64,000 bases of DNA from Bacteroidota bacterium (GCA_016183765.1 JACPEA010000012.1:1-64000); one strand, 5' to 3'; positions 1 to 8,180 are shown, numbered from the stretch's first letter. The notes: generated by a model from the letters alone, not told the origin. Program-made: numbers and translations.

Positions 1-30
1 AGGTCGTCGGTTCGACCCCGATACTCTCCA
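1..30 (+). tRNA. 3' end of a tRNA gene cut by the window edge
   Basis: The first 30 bases fold as a tRNA T-arm (GTCGG stem, TTCGACC loop, CCGAT stem) followed by the 3' acceptor strand ACTCTCC and discriminator A. CCA is not encoded. The rest of the gene, including the anticodon, lies before the window, so the amino acid cannot be named. A terminator follows directly. Confidence 0.75.
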
Positions 31-33
31 CTT

Positions 34-66
34 AAAAGAGTCTTGATGTTCAAGGCTCTTTTTTAT
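34..66 (+). terminator. rho-independent terminator after the tRNA
   Basis: The stem GAGTCTTGA / TCAAGGCTC with loop TGT is followed by a run of six T. It sits a few bases after the tRNA 3' end and should end its transcript. Confidence 0.8.
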
Positions 67-75
67 TTGTCTTAC

Positions 76-141
76 TCCAGGTTGGATCAGAGCGTCCCCC
101 CATCGGCGGGAAGGTCGTCGGTTCGACCCCGATACTCTCCA
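76..141 (+). pseudogene. truncated tRNA-like copy
   Basis: The 3' part is identical to the tRNA fragment at the window start. Upstream of it a D-arm-like stretch (GTTGGATCAGAGCG) and a poorly paired anticodon arm (TCCCC/CGGGA, with C instead of the universal T33) can be seen. The 5' acceptor strand that should read GGAGAGT is absent: the sequence there is T-rich. It therefore looks like a broken tRNA or a remnant left by recombination at a tRNA 3' end. It keeps its own terminator. Confidence 0.55.
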
Positions 142-148
142 CTTAAAA
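112..148 (+). repeat. 37-bp direct repeat of the tRNA 3' end
   Basis: Bases 112-148 repeat bases 1-37 exactly: T-arm, acceptor end and the following CTTAAAA. A tRNA 3' end duplicated over 111 bp resembles the att repeats left by tRNA-targeting integrases, but no integrase is visible nearby. Confidence 0.8.
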
Positions 149-188
149 AAGAAAAGGTTTCAGGGGTTCCTGAAACCTTTTCTTTTTC
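145..188. terminator. bidirectional terminator
   Basis: A long stem (GAAAAGGTTTCAGG / CCTGAAACCTTTTC, loop GGTT) is flanked by an A-run on one side and a T-run on the other. It can serve both the tRNA-like unit on the plus strand and the lipoprotein gene converging on the minus strand. Confidence 0.8.
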
Positions 189-213
189 CGGTTCATGTAA
201 CCTCTCATCCGGT

Positions 214-1410
214 TTATAGTACCAGCCGGATAGTATTTATTTTTTTCAATTTCGCATCCGTCCAGGCAAATACCACGCTGTTTGCTGATCTTGTCATCTG
301 CGGAAAACCGCTTGTACGGGATTGCGAAGACGAAGCAATGATAACGGATGGCTCTTTTGTTCCATCCGCATGAATTTTTGCTGCTTTTATGGCATCTCCT
401 TCCATCCAGCTCACCATTGCGGTTTTACTATCCAGTAACAGGATATCTACCCGGCCAATGGTCTGCCCTTCATCAACCCGGACCGGAGTGCCAAAACTGG
501 CTCCCCCATCCTGCGAAAAGGCAACACTTACCTGCCCGATCTTGTTTGGCGAGGTAAACCTTGCCACGGCAACATTATTGCCGATCGCATCCACTCTCGG
601 ACCATTGACAGGGCAACCGGCAATTTCCCAATTATCCCGAAAGATGGTCTGGGGATCTGTCCACTTTCCGTTGAGTAAACGAACAATGGAAATATCCCTG
701 ATCTCCGATTCAGAACGGTCCCGATAAATGACTATCGGGCCGTTTTTGGTTATTGCGGCAGTTGTCTGGCAACAATCACACACGCGGTTGTCTAATTCCC
801 ACTCTGCAGTTTTTGTACCCGATTTGGTAATGATTGCGGCACGTAATGTCATCTGGCCATGATGTCCTCCACTATGACCAGCTTCTCCTTCTGCAGCCGT
901 ATTTCTTCCATCGAGCCATGCAACAAAAAAATCGTTGCCGTAAGGAACCAGTGAGACAAATCCATGTTCCGCTTTTTTCCCATCTTCATTCAGGATCTTC
1001 GGACTGCTCCACACCTTACCTCCATCGCCGGAAATAACCCATTTCACATCGTAAGTAAACTTCCCGTTTTCGCTTTTTTCCAAATAATGGGCCATCAGGG
1101 AGCCAGCCCCATCTGAAGCAAGCATAGGATAATCGGCCCAGTTAACAAACCAATTCTCACCTGAACTGATAACAGTTGGCGCTGACCATACATCCTCTTT
1201 AAGTCTTGAAAAATTGAGCGTACTTTTTCCGCCTTCCTTTTTAATCCAGGAAAGAAAAGTAACACCGGCAGTATCAGTAACCAGGTACGGCTCTCCACTC
1301 ACAGAGTCGACAGCCAATGCAAGTTCCCTGAATTTACCCTGCCCCTGCGATGGATCTTTGCAGGCCATCAACAGTACGGTCACGGTGAGAAAGGTTAGCA
1401 GTTTAGTCAT
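214..1410 (-). CDS. exo-alpha-sialidase-like (BNR-type propeller) lipoprotein
   Basis: The 398-residue protein starts with a lipoprotein signal (MTKLLTFLTVTVLLMAC), so it is probably lipid-anchored in the outer membrane or periplasm. The body has repeating blocks of the kind SxDGGxxxxxP (SGDGGKVWSSP near 130, SQDGGASFGTP near 300), typical of BNR/sialidase beta-propellers. Two features stand out: a His-rich loop (HSGGHHGQM near 185) and a CDCCQT cysteine cluster near 210. Family knowledge supports a propeller fold, but sialidase activity is not shown. The start codon lies inside the end of the upstream TlpA-like gene (8-base overlap), so the two are cotranscribed. The Cys/His cluster and the thioredoxin-like partner suggest metal or redox handling rather than sugar hydrolysis; this is inference. 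Confidence 0.75.
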   Translation of the reverse strand: MTKLLTFLTVTVLLMACKDPSQGQGKFRELALAVDSVSGEPYLVTDTAGVTFLSWIKKEGGKSTLNFSRLKEDVWSAPTVISSGENWFVNWADYPMLASDGAGSLMAHYLEKSENGKFTYDVKWVISGDGGKVWSSPKILNEDGKKAEHGFVSLVPYGNDFFVAWLDGRNTAAEGEAGHSGGHHGQMTLRAAIITKSGTKTAEWELDNRVCDCCQTTAAITKNGPIVIYRDRSESEIRDISIVRLLNGKWTDPQTIFRDNWEIAGCPVNGPRVDAIGNNVAVARFTSPNKIGQVSVAFSQDGGASFGTPVRVDEGQTIGRVDILLLDSKTAMVSWMEGDAIKAAKIHADGTKEPSVIIASSSQSRTSGFPQMTRSANSVVFAWTDAKLKKINTIRLVL

Positions 1411-1912
1411 GTTGTTTGATTATGTCCCTGATCAGGTTTATATTATCTTTTGAATCCCAGTTACGAAAGCCCATTTCAGAAAATACAAGGTTTCCTCTGG
1501 CATTAAAAATAAACGTTGTTGGCAATGCCTGAATATGCAGCAATTCATCGTTTTCAAAACGAAGATAGGTAAACTGATAACCATGATCGTTGCTAAACGC
1601 CTGTATATCTTCCGCAGTTTCACTTGATGCCAGCAGGAAAACGATCTCCTGGTTACCCAGTATGGTCTGTGCTTTTTCTATGGAAGGCATTTCTTCGATA
1701 CAGGGTTTACACCAGGTTGCCCAAAAATTAATAAAAACGGTTTTCCCTCTGTACCTGTCGAGTTTGACCATATTACCCTCCAGGTCCGTTAACCGTATCT
1801 GCTGATTAAGTTCAGTAGACACATTCTCTTTACTGGCAATGGTTGTTTTGTCTGTATGACATGCCATAAACAGGAAAGCAGGCATTAGTATGAACCTTCT
1901 TACACTTCGCAT
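1403..1912 (-). CDS. TlpA-family thiol-disulfide oxidoreductase lipoprotein
   Basis: This 169-residue protein has a lipoprotein signal ending LFMAC and a thioredoxin fold. The active site WCKPC lies in FINFWATWCKPCIEEMPS near residues 65-80, and a cis-Pro region is at ALPTTF. TlpA/ResA-type proteins reduce or isomerise disulfides outside the cytoplasm, for example for cytochrome c or copper-site assembly. It is the first gene of a two-gene unit, and its stop overlaps the start of the sialidase-like lipoprotein with a CDCC cluster, a plausible redox client. The length is short but complete for the family. Confidence 0.85.
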   Translation of the reverse strand: MRSVRRFILMPAFLFMACHTDKTTIASKENVSTELNQQIRLTDLEGNMVKLDRYRGKTVFINFWATWCKPCIEEMPSIEKAQTILGNQEIVFLLASSETAEDIQAFSNDHGYQFTYLRFENDELLHIQALPTTFIFNARGNLVFSEMGFRNWDSKDNINLIRDIIKQHD

Positions 1913-1967
1913 AGGTTGTTGATTAAAGTTGGGCTTACCTCATCCGTCATTGCCAGGTATTCCGCAT

Positions 1968-3215
1968 TTATACTGTTTTTGCAATCTTCTCCATAATATG
2001 ATGGCTCTCACCAAATTTACAAAGAGCATCACAATGCTGGCGCAGTTCGGAAAAAAGTATATATTTAATGGCCACTTCGTTTTGTTTAATAGCAGGGCGG
2101 CTCAATTGCAGTAGCACATCTTTCTCTCTTTTATCCGGCACAATCAGATAGAATACTTCATCACCATCGGCAATGGTATAACTCAAATCCGTTAAACGCA
2201 AAATACCTGAATAAATGCTGGTGCTTTTTTCAACCTCAAAAGCTGCTATCACATTATTGGTCGTTTTTTGAAACCAAAGTACATCTATCAGTTTAACTGT
2301 GTTTAACGTTTCCCTGTCGAGGCTAATTTCAGGAAATTGCTGCAAGCTGATAAAGGAAAAACTGTTTCCGCAATAAGATTTTGAACGGTCATTTGACGCT
2401 GCTATTACATCATAACCCAATGCCGAACCAATTTTTAGCAGGTGATACTGCATTTCTGTATGCAGGTCTTCTTCCAGCCTTTCCAGTGCCACATCTTCTT
2501 TTCTTTTTTCAATTAGTTTTTCTAACTTCTTTCTTTCAGCTTCAGACAGGTATTCATCCGTACCCAGGACTAATTTCTGAGTACCTATTTCAAAAAGTAA
2601 TCCGGCAATAGCGCCCAGGTCAGATGACAGTTCAGAGCGGTATTGATTGTTGCTGTCAATCATCACCTCCCTTAATTTCAGGTACTCACTCCAGCTTCCT
2701 AATTTCTTTTTATCCTTATACAAAAAATTAAAGCCATTGATAATTGCAGTATTAAATGGCGGAATAATAGTTGGATGAAGAAAATAGAGAATGCTGGCGA
2801 CAGCAGGACCAAGACCTTTGATTCGTAAGCTATCAAGGCGGATTATTTCTTTAATGATTTGATCCTCTGATTTTGCATTGAGGCAATTTTCCAGAAACTG
2901 ACCAAAAGCCTGCTTGTTATTTTCATTCTCATAGATATCCGGAATACGGAGTTTGGGTTTCCAGTAAAAGGGATGGGAAGCACCTTCAAACACTTGCTTT
3001 TGTTCTGTAATGCAGGTTAATACGAACTCGAGGGATGATCCTTTAAAGTCGTTAGGGAAACGCTTGTTTTTAATATCATCAATCACCTGCATTACCCCTC
3101 TTCGGATAAACCGGAATGCTTTAAGCCTGTCTTCATTATTAATAAACCAGGTATGATAAACTGATTGCTTGTCGGATTTATGCTGTTGAATAAGCTGGTT
3201 GAAATTTCCATTCAT
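1968..3215 (-). CDS. orphan predicted nuclease: HhH segment plus PD-(D/E)XK-like C-terminal domain
   Basis: I do not recognise a named family for this 415-residue protein. Residues about 130-150 contain a helix-hairpin-helix-like stretch (RIKGLGPAVASILYFLHP). A charged helical linker follows (about 222-255). The C-terminal third has a pattern seen in restriction-enzyme-like nucleases: E254 in a helix, D311 in KLIDVLW, and EVEK at 327-330 in AAFEVEKSTSIYSG. The spacing is not a canonical ExK, so nuclease activity is an inference. There is no signal peptide, no methyltransferase partner and no operon partner within 200 bases. Codon use looks more AT-rich than in its neighbours, in keeping with transfer. 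A role in defence or DNA repair is possible. Confidence 0.75.
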   Translation of the reverse strand: MNGNFNQLIQQHKSDKQSVYHTWFINNEDRLKAFRFIRRGVMQVIDDIKNKRFPNDFKGSSLEFVLTCITEQKQVFEGASHPFYWKPKLRIPDIYENENNKQAFGQFLENCLNAKSEDQIIKEIIRLDSLRIKGLGPAVASILYFLHPTIIPPFNTAIINGFNFLYKDKKKLGSWSEYLKLREVMIDSNNQYRSELSSDLGAIAGLLFEIGTQKLVLGTDEYLSEAERKKLEKLIEKRKEDVALERLEEDLHTEMQYHLLKIGSALGYDVIAASNDRSKSYCGNSFSFISLQQFPEISLDRETLNTVKLIDVLWFQKTTNNVIAAFEVEKSTSIYSGILRLTDLSYTIADGDEVFYLIVPDKREKDVLLQLSRPAIKQNEVAIKYILFSELRQHCDALCKFGESHHIMEKIAKTV

Positions 3216-3425
3216 TTTACTGGCTTTAAGATCTTTAAACTATTAAAAATATCTGATGCCAGCTTTCGGTAAATCTAAATAGTCAACGTTTTGAGCTCGT
3301 GTTTGCTTTTAGATCTATAGAACGCATAAAAGCTATCAGTATAGCATCCCCCCTTATTTACTTTTCTATGTCGCCACCGGGATTCCGAATCAATTCAAAA
3401 AAACCAATACTACATCCAAGATTCC

Positions 3426-3962
3426 CTACAACCATCCCATTTTCCTGTACGCATCATACCCTATCTGAATGGCTTTCTCCACTTCCGCCAATATCGCCGG
3501 ATCCATTCTTTTGATGTGGAAACAGGCTTTGCCTTTCAGGCATCCGATAAATGCCGGGCTGAACAGTTTTTCCATCGACGGATTCATATAAACGGGCAGG
3601 TAATGAAAAGCCACATACCCTTTTTGTACCATCACAGATACCAGCCACATTTCCTGTCTTTTACGCCCTTCAATTTCAATGGCTTTGTGACTGACCAGGT
3701 GTGCCTGCCCACCGGTAGCTGCATGAAAAACCAGTGAACCCTTTTGGTCATAGGGTATCATCATCTGTTGAATGGCAGTAAAGATCTTTACCAGTTCCGG
3801 CTGCCCGGCAGATTTATCGGTATACTTGACCGAGATGGTTTTTTCTTTCTTCGCCGGTCCGTTTTTTTTGACCTCCATTTTTTTGACAGTGGTCTTTCCG
3901 GCAACCGTTTTTTTAGCCGTCTTTTTTATTGCTTTGACCGCAACACCCGTAGACTTTGCCAT
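3426..3962 (-). CDS. DUF1801/YdhG-like protein with lysine-rich N-terminal tail
   Basis: The 178-residue protein has two parts. Residues 1-45 are a Lys/Ala/Thr-rich tail (KAIKKTAKKTVAGKT) resembling histone-H1-like tails. Residues about 50-178 look like the DUF1801 (YdhG) fold, with conserved-looking blocks SLVFHAATGG, YVAFHYLPVYMNP and CFHIKRMDP. The function of DUF1801 is unsettled; the basic tail suggests nucleic-acid binding, which is inference. An AGGAG sequence lies about 11 bases before the ATG, unusual in this window where Shine-Dalgarno sites are rare. A strong terminator ends only about 21 bases upstream of the start, leaving little room for a promoter. Confidence 0.7.
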   Translation of the reverse strand: MAKSTGVAVKAIKKTAKKTVAGKTTVKKMEVKKNGPAKKEKTISVKYTDKSAGQPELVKIFTAIQQMMIPYDQKGSLVFHAATGGQAHLVSHKAIEIEGRKRQEMWLVSVMVQKGYVAFHYLPVYMNPSMEKLFSPAFIGCLKGKACFHIKRMDPAILAEVEKAIQIGYDAYRKMGWL

Positions 3963-3983
3963 AGGATCTGTTTCTCCTAATAT

Positions 3984-4025
3984 AAAAAAAGTCCGCCGAA
4001 GAAACTACTCCGGCGGACTTTTTTT
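3984..4025. terminator. strong bidirectional terminator between gltA and the DUF1801 gene
   Basis: The stem AAGTCCGCCG / CGGCGGACTT is flanked by seven A and seven T, so it works on either strand. It most likely ends the citrate synthase transcript, which runs on the minus strand. It then leaves about 21 bases before the DUF1801 start codon. Confidence 0.85.
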
Positions 4026-4242
4026 GGTGAAATGTCAATGGTGAATGGTCAATTGTGAAATGTCAATTGACACCGTGGTAAACTAACTACTCCCTACTCC
4101 CTACTCACCACTCACGACTGACGATTCGTTGCAATTGTCAATGGTGAATTGTGAATAGGCAGGAGACACGGTACTAACTACTAACTACTAACTACTCACC
4201 ACTCACCACTCACCACTCACTACTGACGATTCACGATTGCCC
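4026..4242. repeat. word array 3' of gltA
   Basis: This stretch is built from short reiterated words such as GTCAATGGTGAAT, CTACTCCCTACTC, ACTAACTACT and CACCACTCAC. It begins directly after the gltA stop codon and ends at the terminator. The same words recur at four other places in the window. No coding frame is credible here. Confidence 0.8.
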
Positions 4243-5565
4243 CTAATCCCAGATCTCTTCCTTCCCTTCCAGCCATAATTTAACGGCTTCGGTGGTAACG
4301 GATTTGGGTCTTTCGAGCGGGAAACCGAGGGCCCTGTCCCAGCAAAGGCTGGCCAGTACACCCAGGGCACGGCTAACGGCAAACAGTACCGTGTAGAATT
4401 CGTATTCCACAAGGCCGTAATGAACCAGCAAGGCGCCGCTATGCGCATCCACGTTGGGCCATGGGTTTTTGATCTTACCCAGCGATTGCAGGATTGGTGG
4501 AACCGTATCGTAGATATTCCATACGGTATTCACCAGTTTATCATCGGGCATGTGTTTTTTTCCGAACTCCATCTGCGCGGTAAAACGGGGGTCGGTCTTG
4601 CGCAATACCGCATGACCATAACCCGGAACCACTTTACCGGATGACAGGGTTTCCTGTACATAGGCAGCGATCTGTTCTTTGGAAGGACTATCGGTGCCCA
4701 GTTTCTCCTGCATCTCAAAGATCCATTTGATCACTTCCTGGTTGGCCAGTCCGTGCAGGGGACCCGCCAGGCCATTCATACCCGCTGCATAGCTAAGGAA
4801 AGGATCGCTCAGGGCAGATCCCACCAGGTGCGTGGTATGTGCCGATACGTTACCACCTTCATGGTCGGCATGAATGGTCATGTATAAACGCATCAGTTCT
4901 TTGAAACTTTCATCTTCAAAGCCCATCATATGTGCCAGGTTACCGGCCCAGTCGAGCAACCCATTGGGTTGAATATGTTCGTTGTTCTTGTATTTGCGGC
5001 GATAGATATAAGCCGCTATTCTTGGTAAACGCGCAATCAGGTCCATGGAATCATCGAACACCGGATCCCAGTAATCTTTTTTATTGATGCCTTTTGCATA
5101 TTCTTTGGCGAACTGGCTCTCGGTCTGCAGGGCCATCACACCTGTTACAAACATGGTCATGGGATGCGCACTGATGGGCAGGGCATCGATGGTATCGAAC
5201 ACATAATTGGGAACATGGCTACGGCGCTGCCAGATGCTGGTAAGGTTGTTCACCTCATCGCAACCCGGCAATTCACCGATCAGCATCAGGTAAAACAGGC
5301 CCTCAGGCAGGGGTTCTCCTCCATCGGGAGCTTTGGGCAATTTAGTCTGCAACTCAGGAATAGAATACCCGCGGAAACGGATACCTTCCTGTGCATCCAG
5401 TAAACTGGTTTCGGTTACCAGGCCAGTAATACCACGCATACCCTGGTACACCTGTGATAGGGTCACTTCCCCCACTTTTTTGCTACCGTGTTCTTTCAAT
5501 AATGTTTTGATCTCTGCATTCGAAGCATCTGCTTTTGCTTTGAACCGCTCTTTTACTATTTCCAT
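4243..5565 (-). CDS. gltA: citrate synthase, mitochondrial-like type
   Basis: This enzyme condenses acetyl-CoA and oxaloacetate to citrate, the entry step of the TCA cycle, in the cytoplasm. The 440-residue protein carries all three catalytic positions: His271 in GPLHGLANQE, His318 in VPGYGHAVLR and Asp373 in NVDAHSG. The sequence around these sites and the long N-terminal part resemble the eukaryotic mitochondrial form more than the E. coli hexameric form, which fits Bacteroidota. It stands alone. A TACCTTTA box about 80 bases upstream (5643-5650, minus) could be its promoter, close to the TAnnTTTG consensus. A word array follows the stop codon directly. Confidence 0.95.
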   Translation of the reverse strand: MEIVKERFKAKADASNAEIKTLLKEHGSKKVGEVTLSQVYQGMRGITGLVTETSLLDAQEGIRFRGYSIPELQTKLPKAPDGGEPLPEGLFYLMLIGELPGCDEVNNLTSIWQRRSHVPNYVFDTIDALPISAHPMTMFVTGVMALQTESQFAKEYAKGINKKDYWDPVFDDSMDLIARLPRIAAYIYRRKYKNNEHIQPNGLLDWAGNLAHMMGFEDESFKELMRLYMTIHADHEGGNVSAHTTHLVGSALSDPFLSYAAGMNGLAGPLHGLANQEVIKWIFEMQEKLGTDSPSKEQIAAYVQETLSSGKVVPGYGHAVLRKTDPRFTAQMEFGKKHMPDDKLVNTVWNIYDTVPPILQSLGKIKNPWPNVDAHSGALLVHYGLVEYEFYTVLFAVSRALGVLASLCWDRALGFPLERPKSVTTEAVKLWLEGKEEIWD

Positions 5566-5709
5566 GACTAAGCTGTGTTTTTATTAGCCGTTGATAACAA
5601 GCACGTTAGAATGCTTGCAGGCTAAGGGTTGGTTGTAAGTGCTAAAGGTAAAACAAGTTGCTTTCTGCAACAAAACAATTAGGGTTAAGCTTGTCAGAAT
5701 CAGGTAAAA

Positions 5710-6801
5710 TTACTTGGGAGCTTTCCGGTAAAGATAGACCACCACTAAAACGAAGATCATATTCGGGATCCAGGCCGCGATCAGGGGTGGCAGGTTGCCT
5801 TTGGTAGAGAAAATAGTGGAAAAACGATCGGTTATGATGAACAGCGCGGCGATCATAAAACCCACGGCCAGGTGCACGCCACTACCGCCCCTCACTTTAC
5901 GCCCGGCAACAATGGCGCCGATCAGGGTCAGCAATAATACCGTGATACAGGTGGCATCCCTGCGGTAACGTTCCACTTTCAGTTCATTCAACCCTTCCGA
6001 ACCTCGAAGCTCCTCCAGACGGATAAAACGATCCAGCTCGGGCGAAATCAGTTTGTCTTTGGTGTATTTATCCCGGCTCAGGTCGTAGGGTTTGAAATTG
6101 AAGTTCATGGTCTTGGTCATTTCCAGCTTCACGTCTTCCTTCAATGGCTGCAGTTTCCGGTCGAGCAGCGATTCCAGCCGCCATTTTTTGGTGGCCGTAT
6201 CCCAGGAAATACCATCGGCACGCATGTTCTCCACCACCTGATCGTTCTGCACTTTGTAAAAGAACACCGGCCCTCCCCGTTTGGTCAGGGTATCGTAAGA
6301 ATAAATACCGGCATAGGTGAACGAATCTACCCGCAGGTAAATATTGCTGCTGGTGGCAACCAGTGCATTATAGGAATTATTACCGTCGATGTATTTGGCC
6401 TCAAAAGCCCCTCTTACCTGGTTGGCCCTGGGTACCACATACTGGTTGGCAAACCAGAGCAGCACACAAAGGAATCCTCCCCCGATCCAGTAAGGCCTGA
6501 GCCAGCGCATATAACTGGTACCACTGGCCAGTATGGCAATGATCTCGCTTTTGCCGGCCATTTTGGAGGTAAAGAAGATCACCGCAATAAACACGAACAA
6601 CGGAAACAGCAAGGCAATGATATGCGGAACAAACCCGAAATAATACAATGTGATGATCTGGTTTACACCCAAGCCGGTCTTGACAAAATCATCGGTCTTT
6701 TCACTCACATCCACCACCACGGCAATGATGGTGAACAGGAAAATGGCAAAAAAGAACGTGGTCAGGAATTTCTTCAGTATGTACCAGTCAAGTTTCTTCA
6801 T
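5710..6801 (-). CDS. LptF/LptG-family permease (YjgP/YjgQ)
   Basis: This is an inner-membrane subunit of the ABC exporter that moves lipopolysaccharide from the inner membrane to the Lpt bridge. The 363-residue protein has the family layout: two or three N-terminal membrane helices (FLTTFFFAIFLFTIIAVVVD, FVPHIIALLFPLFVFIAVIF), a periplasmic beta-rich domain at about 130-270, and three C-terminal helices ending VLVVVYLYRKAPK. It begins MKKLDWYILKKFL, as many Bacteroidota LptG-like proteins do. LptF cannot be told from LptG by sight. It stands between gltA and tgt on the minus strand with its own TAnnTTTG box. Confidence 0.9.
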   Translation of the reverse strand: MKKLDWYILKKFLTTFFFAIFLFTIIAVVVDVSEKTDDFVKTGLGVNQIITLYYFGFVPHIIALLFPLFVFIAVIFFTSKMAGKSEIIAILASGTSYMRWLRPYWIGGGFLCVLLWFANQYVVPRANQVRGAFEAKYIDGNNSYNALVATSSNIYLRVDSFTYAGIYSYDTLTKRGGPVFFYKVQNDQVVENMRADGISWDTATKKWRLESLLDRKLQPLKEDVKLEMTKTMNFNFKPYDLSRDKYTKDKLISPELDRFIRLEELRGSEGLNELKVERYRRDATCITVLLLTLIGAIVAGRKVRGGSGVHLAVGFMIAALFIITDRFSTIFSTKGNLPPLIAAWIPNMIFVLVVVYLYRKAPK

Positions 6802-6814
6802 GATGGGTTATGGG

Positions 6815-6822
6815 CAAAGATA
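6815..6822 (-). promoter_or_regulatory. -7 box TATCTTTG of the Lpt permease gene
   Basis: TATCTTTG matches the Bacteroidota -7 consensus TAnnTTTG. It ends 13 bases before the ATG, so the leader would be only a few bases long. Confidence 0.55.
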
Positions 6823-6837
6823 CGGGGGGCGGGGAGT

Positions 6838-7036
6838 TAGAGGGGCGTAAAATCGTTAAAAGGGTTAAAATCGTTAAAGCAGTTAGAATGGTTTAGAGCG
6901 TTACAGGGCTACCCAGTGAGACCAAGCCCCCTTTAACCTCTTTAACCATTTTAACCCCTTCCCTTTAACCTCTTTAACGATTTTAACCCTTTTAACCTCT
7001 TTAACCATTTTAACGATTTTAACCCTTTTAACCACC
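6838..7036. repeat. word array 3' of tgt
   Basis: The left half repeats TTAAAATCGTTAAAAGGG-like words. The right half repeats the complement (CCCTTTTAACGATTTTAA, CCTCTTTAACCATTTTAACC). The halves can pair into a long imperfect hairpin. The array starts directly after the tgt stop codon (minus strand). ORFs across it are an effect of the reiteration. Confidence 0.8.
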
Positions 7037-8176
7037 CTACAGCCTTTGCTTCACCTGCTCCACCATACTCTTTTTCCAGCTGCTGAAATCGCCTTCCAGG
7101 ATATGTTTGCGGGCTTCCCCTACCAGCCAGAGGTAGAACGACAGGTTCTGGATACTGGCCAGTTGCAGGCCCAGAATCTCGTCTGCCACGAACAGATGCC
7201 GCAGGTAGGCTTTGGTATAGAACTGGCTCGATTCCACAGGTAGTCCGGGATCGAGAGGCGAAAAATCGCTGGCCCATTTTTTATTGCGGATATTGATCAC
7301 GCCCTGGGTGGTGAACAGCATGCCGTTACGGCCATTGCGGGTGGGCATTACGCAATCGAACATATCGATACCAAGATCAATACACTCCAGAATATTCCAG
7401 GGAGTACCCACACCCATAAGGTAACGAGGTTTGGCTGCTGGCAAATGATCGGCACAAAGCGCGGTAAATTCATACATCATTTCTTCCGGTTCACCTACGC
7501 TCAACCCTCCGATAGCATTACCCACTGCATTTTTAGATGAGATATAATCACAGGAAGCTTTCCGCAGGTCCTGGTACGTACTCCCCTGTACAATCGGGAA
7601 CAGGTTCTGTGTATATCCATATTTATCAGGCGTCTCTTCCAGTCTTTTGAAACAACGGTCGAGCCAGCGATGGGTGAGTTCCATACTTTTTTTAGCATAC
7701 CCATATTCACTGGGATAGGGCGGGCATTCGTCAAATGCCATGATGATATCGGCGCCGATGCTGCGCTGGATATCCATGACGGACTCCGGACTGAACAGGT
7801 GTCGGCTGCCGTCAATATGCGATTGGAACATCACACCCTCTTCCCTGATCTTCCGGTTGGCCGCCAGGGAAAAAACCTGGTAACCGCCGCTATCCGTCAG
7901 GATGGGTCTGTTCCAGCCATTGAACCGGTGCAAACCACCTGCAGCCTCCAAAACTTCTGTACCCGGACGGAGGTACAGGTGATAGGTATTACCCAGGATG
8001 ATCTTTGCATCGATCTCGTTTAATAACTGTTGCTGGGTAACCGCTTTTACACTGCCTACTGTGCCTACGGGCATAAATATGGGCGTGGGTATCTCACCAT
8101 GATCCGTTGTGATCTTTCCTGCCCTTGCTTTGGAACCCGCTGCGGTTGTCTGTAACGCAAAATCCAGTGCTGCCAT
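7037..8176 (-). CDS. tgt: queuine tRNA-ribosyltransferase (TGT)
   Basis: This enzyme exchanges guanine-34 for preQ1 in tRNAs with GUN anticodons. The ATG at 8176 is chosen over the longer ORF because homologues begin at MAALDFAL and a TACTTTTG box lies just upstream; this gives 379 residues. Catalytic Asp95 (TDSGGYQVFS) and nucleophile Asp274 (FDCVMPTRNGR) are present. The usual zinc site is missing: where most bacteria have CxCxxC the sequence reads GLPVESS, and the His ligand in the following helix is Gln (ASIQNLSF). I believe this is shared by other Bacteroidota TGTs. It is divergent from the glycosyltransferase gene. Confidence 0.93.
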   Translation of the reverse strand: MAALDFALQTTAAGSKARAGKITTDHGEIPTPIFMPVGTVGSVKAVTQQQLLNEIDAKIILGNTYHLYLRPGTEVLEAAGGLHRFNGWNRPILTDSGGYQVFSLAANRKIREEGVMFQSHIDGSRHLFSPESVMDIQRSIGADIIMAFDECPPYPSEYGYAKKSMELTHRWLDRCFKRLEETPDKYGYTQNLFPIVQGSTYQDLRKASCDYISSKNAVGNAIGGLSVGEPEEMMYEFTALCADHLPAAKPRYLMGVGTPWNILECIDLGIDMFDCVMPTRNGRNGMLFTTQGVINIRNKKWASDFSPLDPGLPVESSQFYTKAYLRHLFVADEILGLQLASIQNLSFYLWLVGEARKHILEGDFSSWKKSMVEQVKQRL

Positions 8177-8180
8177 GGCG

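Noticed and set aside
214-1410. Calling the propeller lipoprotein a true sialidase
   Set aside because: BNR-like repeats are present but the Arg triad and catalytic residues of sialidases could not be identified by eye.
6951-7277. 108-residue minus-strand ORF ending in LKGLKSLKRLKG repeats
   Set aside because: Shadow of the tgt 3' end plus the TTAAAATCGTT array.
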